Assembly (NCBI GenBank): GCA_015680905.1
Contig: CM027381.1
Location: 64,655,501 to 64,719,500 of the forward strand
From: Coptis chinensis
Taxonomy: Eukaryota; Streptophyta; Magnoliopsida; Ranunculales; Ranunculaceae
Reading direction: 5' to 3'
Length of the DNA stretch: 64,000 bases
In this document: positions 1 through 10,508 of the stretch, in pieces
Numbering within the stretch: position 1 is the stretch's first letter
Layout of the letters: each line of letters begins with the position of its first letter
The notes under the pieces: model-generated
The model's input: the letters and a program-made list of their open reading frames with translations, nothing else
Told to the model about the DNA's origin: nothing
Database searches by the model: none
Program-made: the position numbers and the translations under genes

Positions 1-719
1 TAAATGGTTTGGATCCTAAGATAATGGATGAGTTCTCTTTCCTTTGCTTTTTGATTATATACCCCTACTTTTGCCATTTACATATTTGTCCTCATCCATT
101 CTAAACTAGACACCTTACCCCTTTCACTTTTGCTTTTGCTTTTTGGTGCCTTCTTGACCAAGATAAGTTTAGGAATAAGTCTTCAGAAATTAAAATAAGG
201 GCCTCCAACTTTGGTCTTCTGATTTGAGTCCTTTGACTGTTAACTTTGACCATTGACTTTGACCAATTGACTTGACTTTTTCAGCACTTTTCCATAGCAG
301 CTACTGGTCTTCATAATAAGTGTGATTAATACTCCTTTTGGTGCTAAGATGTAGCTTTTATGATAAGTGGTATGAAATACTCCTTAACTTGAAAAAGGCA
401 GTAAAAGCTATGAGTTGTCTTTTCGTTAAGCATGAGAAGAGCCCAAAACTGTAGTTTTAACCCCTTAATAATATTACATTTAGACTATTTATATTTATAA
501 TCAACAAGAGTTAGTACTATTTACATACTTTTATATATTTCAGGTGTTGGAGTCAACTATGTGAAGAAATATGTCATTTTTGCAAGAGAAATGAGCAAAA
601 ATTGGTTGCTAGGAAGTTCTATAGTTAAAGCCCAAGTTTTAAGGAGAAAAAACCTTTTTAAAGCCCAGTCAAAGCTGAAAAGTCAAAGTCAACGTGGGCA
701 GAAATAGAACATAAAAGTC
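1..719 (-). repeat. J 3' LTR, partial (cut by the window edge)
   Basis: Positions 1-432 are a close copy, about nine bases in ten by eye, of 10845-11271 inside the opposite LTR of element J. The copy includes the minus-strand TATA box (54-63, matching 10896-10905). At 433 it passes into a second, unrelated LTR start exactly as the other copy does at 11272. The match ends at about 719, and the sequence beyond it is J interior, so the rest of this LTR has been deleted. The left end lies outside the window. Confidence 0.7.
433..719 (+). repeat. Nested Athila-like LTR fragment inside J's 3' LTR
   Basis: It starts TGAGAAGAGCCC after AAGCA (428-432), the same target word that flanks the complete solo LTR at 11272-12649. 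It matches the first 290 bases or so of that LTR. The right end is lost at about 719. Confidence 0.65.
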
Positions 720-2904
720 TTTTTGTTTATGATATCGTCTCCTTTTGATTTTGAATTTTTGGGAGATTCAATTTTTTACTCCTTCGGATTTTTGGAGTTT
801 TGGTTTTTGATGGGTCTTTCTTTTCTTTTCTTTCTTTTCTTTTTCATTTTGAAGCAAATAATTGTTCTGTTTTTGTACAAGGTCTTCTCTTCACTTTTTT
901 TGATAACCATCTAGTTCTCAACTTATCAGCTAGGTAAGCTTTTTATTGTGTGTTGTGACGGGTTAGGAATTATTGGTGAAGAATAAAAAGGTTTTTAGAA
1001 AGGGTGAAGGCTCAAGAGGGGTAACTAGAGGAAAGCTATATTTTTGGGTTTTTCACATTTATTTGGCTATATCGATCCAAAAAATGCCTAAATTCCTTCA
1101 TAGGATATGCCATGGTGATCAAGCAAGTGGACGTGTGATTTTTCTATTCGGACATCATTTGTGTCATCACTTAATAATCATTCAGATGAGGCTTCTGGCT
1201 AGATTCTCATAGGATATGGAACTTAATTTTTCTAACCTTGGCTTTGGAAACTCACTGCTATATACAAACAAATGCTAATGCATGCCATTCATGGAAAGAT
1301 ACATAAATTATTGTATGTATATTAGTCTAAGTATGAAGAACAAGTCCTTATTCTATTGCTAGAATGAGACTTCTAAACTTTTTATTCATCATAGAAAAAA
1401 GAAACAAGACCTTTTAATACTAAACGGAAAAATATATTTGGTCTTTTTCAAAAAAAAAAATTAGAAAGGAAGAAATATACTATACTATATACTATATAGA
1501 AAATGCCTAGTTTTTGCAAAATGTTACTATACCAACTCTATGATCGAACCATGTTTGTCCTTAAAGTATGAAGAGATAAGGAAAGAGATTACCATAGAAA
1601 CATGAGCAAAAATGGGGATAGACCTGTATTCTGTTCTTCATGATGAAAATACACCACCCCCAAATTAGTTTGGGGCGTGGGTTGTTTGATATAGAATGAG
1701 AATACATAGTTTATTATACTAGGGATATTTATTCTAATATAAAATCTCTTTGGGTTTTTGTATTTTTGAAAACATATATGAAATGCAAAAAATCTAACAT
1801 GCATGCATGACTATAAAAAGTATGTAAACAACTATCTATACAGACACATATGAAATGTGTGTGTGTGGTTTTTATTTTTATTTTTATTTTATTTTGATTT
1901 ATTTATTTTATTTTATTATTATTTTTAGAGTAATTGTTTTTCTCAATCTAAAGATATCTCTAACCATATAGAGGTTTTGACAAGATAAAATTATACGTTG
2001 ATCCGGTATCATTTTGGTTACTCCGAGGCATATAATTTTCATTTTTATATCATTAGGTTTTGAAAACTACGTAAAAAGACTCGTACTTAAAAGCTGTGAT
2101 TGAAAACAAAACCATAACAGGTATTTTTGGCAACTTTCGTGTCGGCTCTTTATTGAACCTAATCCAATCAAACTATGGCTTTAGTTATGTGTGTTGGGGG
2201 ATTTACTACACAAAATGTAATGAGAAGGTTTATCTAATTGTACACTAGTAGATGGTGGAACTGTCTCTTTGGTGGATTTTGGTAGTTCTGGTTAAAATGG
2301 GGTGGAACCAATGCTATATTCTGATTGTTGTAGGTACTTTGTCCTTGTCTGAATGTATTTGATGGTTGACGTGATGATATGTTGGTGAGCAAGGGATAAT
2401 TGGTATCTATATGGTTTAGGCAGAGACAAAAAATGCATGGTGATATGGGCGACCCTTATTAACACATAGCTGATCCTTAAACCGCCCTTAGAAAAATGGA
2501 GATTGCGTACTTCTAAGGGTTGGTCTATGTGGAATCCATTGCCCATTTTTTTTTTGGAAATCGCATTACTATTGATGTATCAAGAATCTTGCATAATGAG
2601 AACAGAGAAAATCAACTATTTTGAAAAAGAAATGTAAAAGAAAGAAAAAGAAAATTGTATACTCGCTCCATAGGGTCACACTTATTCAAATGACGAGTAA
2701 AAAATGGTTTACAAAAAATATGCGAGATATACGTGGACTAAGGTTTCGGCACTTACAACCACACACTCCAAGTGGAGTGGTCCGGTTACCTTATTGATGC
2801 ACTCCTATGGAATGCATCGAGAAAACATAACATGAATATAATCTTTTATAGTTAGATATTCAAGACTATATGCATATGATGGATGATATGTTATTAGCTA
2901 AATA
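720..2904 (-). mobile_element. J interior, 3' non-coding region
   Basis: No gene is visible here. Read on the minus strand, the region is collinear with the 3' part of A and E. Positions 740-960 match the A-rich block at 59000-59220 (E). Positions 1063-1205 match the conserved block at 58750-58880 (E) and 39306-39445 (A). A purine-tract motif (GGGGGTGG on the minus strand) lies near 1650-1660. Positions 2740-2830 match A at 36779-36830. Positions 1860-1925 are a GT run followed by an A/T-rich simple repeat. The short open frames here are low-complexity and unlikely to be genes. Confidence 0.6.
1063..1205 (-). other. Conserved 3' non-coding block, J copy
   Basis: The minus strand contains GATGACACAA, then ACTTGCTTGATCACC, CATATCCTA, GAATTTAGGC and GATCGATATAGCC. 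The order and near-equal spacing are the same as in A (39306-39445) and E (58750-58880). The block has no shared open frame, so what is conserved looks non-coding. Confidence 0.6.
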
Positions 2905-3270
2905 CTAATAATCTAAATAGTTGGGGATCTTTATTGAAAAACATGTAAGAGCATACACCCCCAAACAGAATGAAATGATGGATTTGGAGTGTAAGATGCA
3001 GAATGATAAGAGAAAGTTTATGCAACCCATCATGGAACTTATACAATAACCCGTCATAGTTGAATTGTCCAAAAGATTGTGAGTGTGGTAGGGGTTGTTC
3101 TTCAGGAAGCTTAGATGATGCGAATATGACATACTAGGCTTTTGAACCACTTGAATGATGGGTTCATCATTGCATGCTTTCAAGAACTCCAAGAACTCTT
3201 CATCTAGCTTGGGTGAATCTACAAAATTTGGGTTAGTGTCGACATCGTTAAGAAAATCATCGATTTCGTG
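2905..3270 (-). pseudogene. Athila-like post-protease tail, J left copy
   Basis: The reading frame has the pattern EIDDFLNDV...PKLDEEFLEFLKAC. It matches the segment after the protease in A (36040-36170, LDEEFDEFL) and in E (57560-57670, IDDFFKD...KLDKEFYEFLRAC). In complete gypsy polyproteins this position is the linker between protease and reverse transcriptase, and no catalytic role is known for it. The frame is broken upstream by CACTA-I at 3271 and runs on into CACTA-I by chance. There is no start codon of its own. The family assignment is firm by internal comparison, but the function is unknown. Confidence 0.55.
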
Positions 3271-3540
3271 CACTACTAAAATAAAGGTTTTTTGTGTCAC
3301 TTTTTTTTTAGGTCTCGTGTCATTCACTACCAAAAAGTGACACAAAAATTTGATGTGTCACTTTTATATAGAACGAGGGTTGATGTGTTGCTTCTAAGAA
3401 AAGTGACACAAGTATTTTAATTTTTTGGGTCACTATATTTGAAAGTGACACTAGTGTTTTGGGTTCTTGTGTCACTTTTCAGTAAAGAGAAAACAAATAA
3501 AAAACAACTACTAATAAAAGGAAAAAAAATGACACAAGTA
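3271..3540. repeat. CACTA-I left sub-terminal repeats
   Basis: Direct and inverted copies of a GTGTCACTTTT / AAAAGTGACAC word recur at roughly 15-60 base steps, the typical design of CACTA ends. Confidence 0.75.
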
Positions 3541-4035
3541 AAAATACAAAATTATACTCGAAGTCTCAAACTCATGATTTGTGCGCTATTTGTTTCAAAC
3601 GAAAAGAGAAGAAAATAAAAAAGAGATCAAAATAAATTCAAGTCCTAAACCGGAAAATATTTCTCGTCTGCCGTTGCTCAATGTTCTCTCTTGCTGCTAC
3701 TGCTCAATCTTCTCTCTCACTGCCAATTTAGTAAGTACCCATTCACCATCTTCTTCCTTTTCTAGGGTTTTAGTTCTTCAAGTAGCACTCATCTCTCACT
3801 TTCAAATGGTCTGTTTTCCGTAGGGATTCCATTGATAAACTAGGATTTATACAAATTCGATCTCCCTTTCTTCAAAGGTGCAATTTTTATTTGCTTACTT
3901 GCTTGAATTTACTTGGTACTGCTTCATTTTATTTGAAATTAAGAGTCCTTTTGAAACTAGAACAAAAGGAAATATATCATTATATTATATTATATTCATC
4001 TGAAATGGAAAAACTTTTTTGGAAATATATCACAG

Positions 4036-5042
4036 AGCATACCAAACAAGACATGTGTTCACCCTGTGGGGCATATTGCAACTACTTAAATTGTACCCAA
4101 AAAAATTACCTGATTTAGATCTTATGTTTAATTGTGATGACAATCCAGTTATCATGAAAGATTCTTACACAGGATCCAATGCCACAATTTTGCCGCTTGT
4201 GTTTCCTGATTGGTAATTCTCAGGTTGGTAAGGCTTCTACACTTTTTCTTTTTATTTTTTTCTTTTCACCCTACACACCTTGCAATGTGTTACAATTTAA
4301 AGGATAATGTTTTGTTTATGTGATACAAGTTCTATTTATCATACGTACATTTTATTCTTTTGCAAATTTTCTCTCCTCTCCACAAAATAAAATTGTATGT
4401 GTTAAGAAAATTAAATACTACTATATACCATATAGACGCTCCTACAAATCCTGAAAGAAAAAATTTCTCGTTCAAATTCTTTTTCCAAATGCATTGTTAT
4501 GATTTGCATATATTAACCAAGCCTGAGATTAATATAAAGCCCTGGGAGTTCTTGTTAGAGGAACTCAAAGAAGGGAATGACAAGGTTAAGTGGATAGAAC
4601 GGGAACCATACGCTTACTGGAAAGAAAACCCTGGAGTTTTGAAGACAAGGCAGGACCTACTCAAATGTAAGATCACGGACAAGGTGGACTGGAATGCATG
4701 TCTCTATGCTCAAGTAAGAATTAAATAAACACTCTAAGTTACATACTCATTGTTGTGAAGTGCATTGTTGCATATGCCAAAACTATAGCAAAAATTAGTT
4801 GCTACTGTAATTAAAATATATATATGATGAGTGGTGATGATTAGATATTATTCTTAATGTCCGACTCCATTTGTTGCATACAAAATTTTAATATGAAGAT
4901 AGTGGAATGATAAAAAATGCTCTTCTTACTATATGTCACAGTAGCTTAAATACACAAGTTAACTCACATATTTCTAGGATTGGGGTGCTGAAAGAGTAAG
5001 AGGTTACAGGAAATCCAACTTAGCAGGCCAATGCAACCACAG
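4036..5042 (+). pseudogene. Captured CAP10/DUF821 O-glucosyltransferase exons (rumi-like)
   Basis: Three exon-like blocks with splice sites match plant CAP10-domain (DUF821, rumi-like protein O-glucosyltransferase) proteins. Exon a (about 4036-4212) encodes TRHVFTLWGILQLL...LPDLDLMFNC...LVFPDW. Exon b (4522-4713) encodes PEINIKPWEFLLEELKEGN, then REPYAYWKENP and TRQDLLKC...DWNA..YAQ. Exon c (4978-5042) encodes DWGAERVRGYRKSNLAGQCNHR. Exons b and c begin after AG, and b ends at GTAAGA and c at GTAAAC. Catalytic-core words such as REPYAYWKGNP are kept with one change. The N-terminus and the C-terminal half of the domain are not seen, so this is a fragment. A pyrimidine-rich tract with a telo-box-like TAGGGTTTT (3700-3780) could be the captured leader. 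The normal family product acts in the ER/Golgi. This copy is unlikely to be active. Confidence 0.8.
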
Positions 5043-7719
5043 GTAAACGTGTAAGCTTTTACTTGTGTTGAGCTTCAGTTTAGATTATAACTCCTTTTTT
5101 TCGTTTAGAGATTATTTTGACATATTCTCTCATTGAAATTATGAGGTTTTTGGACTTTTTTCCTGAAAATTTTATACATATATAAGATCTTCATAGAAGG
5201 AAAGGCTTAGTATTTCCTCTAGAGATTTCGGTTCTTTGGGTATGGTGGTTTATTTTCACACTTTGGTTTCCTGTTGTGATATTTAAGTAAGATTGGTTTA
5301 TTTTCCCAGTTTTTCCCATTTTTTTTCTAAAAGTAATTATGCTGCTTAGCTACTTAGCTTAATTATGTTGCTTACTAGTCATTTAAGTGTACTTTGGTGT
5401 TATATTGCTCTGGTCTGATGGAGACCATCACATCTGTAAACCATTCAATAAACTTTTAATTTGCTATAATGACCTTTTTCTTACATACTTGCTTACATCC
5501 ATGAAGACCAATATGAATGGCCTAAGTTCTTGGTACAACACTCGATCTAGTCCCCATTTCAAGAGAGTAAATCGACTAGTTTTACACTTTTGTTTAGGCG
5601 AAAAGAGGTCACCTTGGCTTATATGAGTAAGTTGTTTGTGGGTTACTTACATAAGTTTATGTTTCTCAAATATATTATCATGGAGACCATTTAATTATGA
5701 TAGACTATGCACTTGTGATTAAAGAGGGTGTTGTAGAGATTATTTCTAATATCACTAAAACTTAATGCCTTATTCTCTTATGGAATTAATTGGTTGCTGG
5801 AATTGAAGGTGCTTGTGCCACTTCAAGCTTCTATTTATATCTTTGAACCTTAAGTTCACATACCCTACTTAGAAAGGAGATAGACAAAAGAGAGAATAAA
5901 TCCCTCAGTTTGTCACCTTACCTAGTATGGTAACTGCTTCATGGAAGCTTAAGTTCAGGTAAGTATTTATTTCTAATACATATTCCTAGCATAGTTGCTT
6001 GTTGTATGATTGTTAAATTCTTAAGTCGGGGAACACCAATGATGTGTTAGAACTTAGTTTTAACATACTTAGAGTTTGAATTGGGTTATGGGAATGTCCA
6101 ATTACTTAGATTAAAATTATTCATTGATTCTGATTGTGTGTGTGTAGTTTCGTGGTTTTCAATTCATTTTGTCTTGATTTTGATTGAGTCGTTTGACGAT
6201 AGTTTCACATTTACCGTATAACGTGCGTGAACTTAGACCATTACATTACATGTGATTTTGATTGATGTGTTCAAGTTTCACATTTTACCGTTTAACTTGA
6301 ACTTAGACCATACATGGTGTGTTCAAGCTTGGTTTACGAGCCAGTGTCATCTCTTAGGTACTTGATTTTTTCTATTAAGGACATGTGTGAGTATAATGTC
6401 AGTGTCCTGTAGTGGCTTGGGGATGACCTATAACAGCCTAGAACATAACTTTTGGTAATTAGCTAGGGTGCTAAGCCTTAGTCATATTGCCATATAATAT
6501 GTTCACAATTTATGAATGTTTTTACTGTTTAAAAACAAGGTTAATAAAGATTTTTATTCATCTTGTTAAGGTCTTGTGGAATGATATAGATTTTTCTATG
6601 AGCTTTCATTGTTGAGTTGTTGCTAATTATTGTAGGTTGAAGAAATGAGTAGAAAGACCCAATTGGCTGATGGTTTTCCAAGGTGTGTGGTTGGAAGAAT
6701 TCTTCATATATGTGGCTTGTTGGTAGAGATATGTTTGAAGGCAAGGTAATTTCTACATTACGTACTCTTGCGTGTGTGTTACTGATATGAAGAAGTTTGT
6801 TTGTTTCCATTGTTGTAGGCAATAATCTCATCTTGTATATTGCTTTCTATCCATGAGAATGCATGTCATGTCAATGTCATACGATTATGTGGATATATAG
6901 TATTCATTATAAGGCATGAGACACATGTCTTGATTGTAGAAGTGGTGCTTTTGTTTCTAAAGTCTTCGAGAATAACTCAATTAATTAATCTTTTCACATT
7001 GGGCAAATTCTTTCTTAACTTGATAGATCATTTTGTTGTCGTTCGGTGTGTTGTGAAGGGTATCAATTTTATGGAGGGAAAAGCAAGAAAGCCAAAAAAA
7101 ATTGCTCCCCAATCTGATGAATCATACTCACCTCAAACTTTTTGTCAAGGTAAAAATTTAAACCCCGCCCTCCATGCATTTTCTCATTTTACTATAATGT
7201 TTTCTTGATTCACTTGCTTTTTAATTTTATATACTATTCATAGTGGAATGACAACTTCATGATATGATGCAGGTGCATGGATCGATTAACATATGAATAG
7301 ATGGCAACTAGGTTTTTTGGTGTTGGAAGTGCTCATAACAAGCTAAGATATTGTTAGGATAGTATTGGCGCTATGTAGTTTTTTTTTTTTTTTTTTGTGA
7401 TTCTTTTGGTATTGGAATGACTTTTTTTGTTAGGAGTCAAACTAGATGATAAATACTTGGTTTGATCGATGAAATTAATAGAAGTTAATTGTTTTTAATG
7501 TTGTTTCTTTCTTCTCGAGTGGATGTTGTTTCCGTATCATAAAACATGTTAAAGTGATTTTGGTTGTGATGTTTTGATAAATATATGTGGATGGTGTTTC
7601 TGTCATAAAGCAGGTTAATGGGATTTTGGTTATGACGTATAGGATGCAGGTTGAGAAATGAATACGATCGAATACAAAAATGAGAAAAAGTTTAAAAAAA
7701 AATATTTTTATTTGTCTCG
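5043..7719. other. CACTA-I interior without a recognised gene
   Basis: Short open frames at 5387-5626, 6541-6831 (minus) and 6840-7208 have no motif I recognise. An 85-bp or so segment around 6170-6345 is present twice (CACATTT...CCGT.TAAC...GAACTTAGACCAT). A T-tract lies at 7380-7396. More intron or untranslated sequence of the captured gene is possible but not shown. Confidence 0.4.
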
Positions 7720-8392
7720 CTTTTGGAAAAAGTGACATAATATCTATTAAAAGTGACACAACTGACCACTCTTATGTGTCGCTTTCTTTTTCATACGAGT
7801 TACATGGAGTTGATTCCCAAGAGTGACACAAGAAGTAAGGGGCTTTTGTGTCTCTTTTGACGTACTTGTGTCTCACTCTGGTCCAAAAATGACACAACTA
7901 ATATACTTAATGTATCACTTTTGATGTACTTATGTCTCACTCTGGTCCAAAAGTGACACAACTAGTATACTTAATGTGTCACTTTTGACGTACTTATGTC
8001 TCACTCTGGTAAAAAAGTGACACAACTAGTATACTTAATGTGTCACTTTTGACGTACTTATGTCTCACTCTGGTCCAAAAGTAACACAACTAGTATACTT
8101 AATGTGTCACTTTTGACAAAATTATGTACCACTCTGGTCCAAAACAGATACAACTAGTGTCACTTTTGACAAGCACTGTGACACTCTTTCTTAAAAGTGA
8201 CACAAGAGGCTATTCTTAAGTGTCACTTTTATTAACAAAAAGTGACACATTTAGTAAGGCTTTTGTGTCACTTTTGGTAGAACTTTATGTGCCGGGGGCT
8301 TATAGGTCACTTTAGAATTAGTTTCAAAAGTGACACAAGTGACCTCTTGTGTCACTTAAAAAGTGATACAAAAAACCCTTCTTTTAGTAGTA
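7720..8392. repeat. CACTA-I right sub-terminal repeats with a 65-bp tandem array
   Basis: At about 7858-8165 a unit of about 65 bp repeats five times: GACGTACTTATGTCTCACTC, then TGGTCCAAAAGTGACACAAC, then TAGTATACTTAATGTGTCAC. The last unit is degenerate. Isolated AAAAGTGACAC words continue to the end. This is a much denser array than at the left end. Confidence 0.8.
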
Positions 8393-8401
8393 TTGTTAAG
8401 T

Positions 8402-9124
8402 CTACAATGACCAAGCTAGATTGGGATTCACATAACACCATAGATTGTGTTTCCTTTTTTTTGGCACTTCAATCAAAGCGGGATTCTCATCAACTGGAAT
8501 GATAGGCTCATGAGTATGTATGTTGGGCAAAGTCTCTTTATTGGGAAGGTTTAGAAAATTATGAAGGATCTCAAAGGCAATTGGCTTAAGTGCGAATTTG
8601 AGGTTTCTTTGAAATGGTTTAATGGTGCAGTCCTTAGAAATGGGTGGATTTTTTATGAATGGAAGTTGGATTTCAAGAGGTGTTAAATTGGGATGGTGAT
8701 GGTTGGGTGGTGGTTGTTCACATGATCTCGAGGACTCAAAGAATTTTTCATCTAGTTTTGGCGTTTCCACAAGATTGTGGTTCATATCTGCAATGGTAAG
8801 GATGTCACAAATTTGTTCCATCAATAACCCTTTAACAGCCAAACTAAATTGAAATCCACTTTCCACCATAGTATTTACTCCCTCTTTTCCAAGCACTTCA
8901 TTTTCATTATCCTCTCTGCCTAGATCTTCATAAATTTTCTCAATGCTATTTTCTAAATGTGTCATAAATGTAAAGATTTCCCGTAGTAGACTCGAATTCG
9001 GTATATGATGGACAATGGGATAACCAGTGATAAGGACTACTGCAAAAAGAACAAGGTTCTGGGTTTGCTTTGTAATTCCATGACGGTTGTGATGCATATT
9101 GATAAGACATGAATGCTCAATCAA
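8402..9124 (-). pseudogene. Athila-like post-protease tail, J right copy
   Basis: This 240-codon frame contains ..LLMEQICDI...NHNLVETPKLDEKFFES, a proline/histidine stretch PPPNHHHPNLTPLE, then FQRNLKFALKP...LHNFLNLP. These match E (KLDKEFYEFL...PPNHHPPELIP) and A (LEFALDPF...LHNFLNPP) after their protease. The N-terminal 80 residues are not recognised. The same tail motif occurs again across CACTA-I at 2905-3270, so J may hold a duplicated tail. It ends at a stop just inside the CACTA-I insertion point. No catalytic residues are seen, and no protease or gag is recognisable upstream. Confidence 0.5.
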
Positions 9125-10489
9125 TGATGATGCACAAATAGTTGAAATTCATTTTTTTGGATTTTTTTGAAAACTTTGGTTTGGTCTATATTTTACTATG
9201 CCCTGTTCAAGAGAACAATTTGGTGCGAGACTAGGATGGCTCTACTACACGTCTAAGAAGAGTAGGTAGTCACTTCACCAAGTAGTGTGCTACCAAGAAT
9301 CTCACTCACGATGAATCTAGGGGAGGGGAGTGAGGAAGGTAGTTAGTGCACCGGAATCTGGTAATTGATTACTCTAAATCCTCATGGCTATACTTTTGTC
9401 CTTTTTTGGAGGAGCATGACTACTTGGGCTCTAGTTGATTGATTTTAATTAATTTTTTTGGTTTAGGGCTTCCAAGAATCAAGGAATGTCCAATTTATCT
9501 ACATTGGGTAATGACTTCCCAGTGGTTGTTATGGCTCGGGTTCAGCCTTATGCGCGAATGTAAATTGCAGTGCGGGAATTAAATTTCAAACAATCATGTA
9601 AGCATACTTGAACACACAAGTATTCTCTTACTTGGGTTTCGAGGAGATTTAGAATTTACCTCTCAAGTCGTGCTTACATGCTGCTTGAGGAGAAGGCTAC
9701 GTCGGTTTGCGCTTGATCTGAGAATCAGGCCCAACTTTTCGAGCTTTACCCTGTTTTAATTTACAATAAAGGCCCACTTAAAAATCCCACAAGTTGGGTT
9801 TTTGACAATTTATACAGTTTTGCCTTCAAGGGCTCAAACTTAAAACTAAACTAAGATTATACTAATCTAATTAACTAGTTTTTAGATTAATCACCTAGAT
9901 TAACTAGAGTTAAATGGACTTAGAGTGTTGATTACCAAGTTGATTCAAAGTGTGTGAGCTATGATCCACAACTTGCCTCACACACTTGAACTTCCCAAGG
10001 TAATTAAAACTCTAATCACTTGGTAAGTATTAAACTTAAACTAAGTTTAACTGCAGTTCATCATAAGAAATCAATCAAAAACCAAGTTTTCCCTTTTTTT
10101 CATTTTTCTTTTTATCACTAACTATTACAAACAAGTTCCACAGTTTTCTCCAACTCTTTTACAAAATCCAGGCTCGGAATACAACTTCTTGTCACAAAGG
10201 AACTGGGATGTGAAAAAATTGAACACACTTCTGTGGAGGTGACCCAGCGATCGCACTCGCCACGCCCACACGGTTGCCCACCAGCGCCGGTGGACGGAGG
10301 TCGCCTTTCGCCTGTTTGATCAGCTCCTCTCCACCTTTGTTGTCCCGCAACCTAATTTGTAAAAAGGTATCTCAATACAGAGAAACAATAAAAAAAAATA
10401 ATGAAAAATTGAAAAAAAAAATAGAAATGGAGAGATAAGAATGATGCTCCCTTCTTAGATTCTCAACCAATCACTCTCAGTCCTTCAAT
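9125..10489 (-). mobile_element. J 5' interior without recognisable gag
   Basis: Between the primer site and the tail frame I see no gag, protease or zinc-knuckle motif. A GC-rich island at 10240-10340 contains CCACCAGCGCCGGTGG, a small stem-loop. The rest is AT-rich and stop-dense. J therefore seems to be a large element with almost no coding capacity. Confidence 0.45.
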
Positions 10490-10507
10490 CCATGATGGCG
10501 GCGCCAT
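10490..10507 (-). other. J primer binding site (tRNA-Asp type)
   Basis: On the minus strand ATGGCGCCGCCATCATGG directly follows the LTR end ...CTTCA plus A. TGGCGCCG matches the 3' end of plant tRNA-Asp (TGGCGCCGTTGCCGGG), the usual Athila primer. The match fades after about nine bases. A uses the same position and start. Confidence 0.6.
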
Positions 10508-10508
10508 T

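Larger units (their letters stand above)
3271..8392. mobile_element. CACTA-I, CACTA (En/Spm) transposon, 5.1 kb, non-autonomous
   Basis: The left end is CACTACTAAAAT. The right end reads inward as the complement of CACTACTAAAA with one change in the last base (A at 8392). Flanking triplets are GTG (3268-3270) and TTG (8393-8395), an imperfect 3-bp target duplication. Both ends carry many copies of AAAAGTGACACAA in both orientations, the sub-terminal motifs expected of CACTA transposase binding. No TNPA or TNPD-like transposase frame is visible. The element interrupts J and carries exons of a CAP10-domain gene, so it is best read as a gene-capturing, non-autonomous copy. Confidence 0.8.

Noticed and set aside
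723..914. Phe/Leu-rich 63-codon open frame resembling a membrane peptide
   Set aside because: It is the complement of the A/G-rich block found in A, B and E, so it is low-complexity non-coding DNA of the element.
10240..10340. GC-rich island as a host-gene promoter
   Set aside because: It is within J between primer site and tail, with no gene start nearby.
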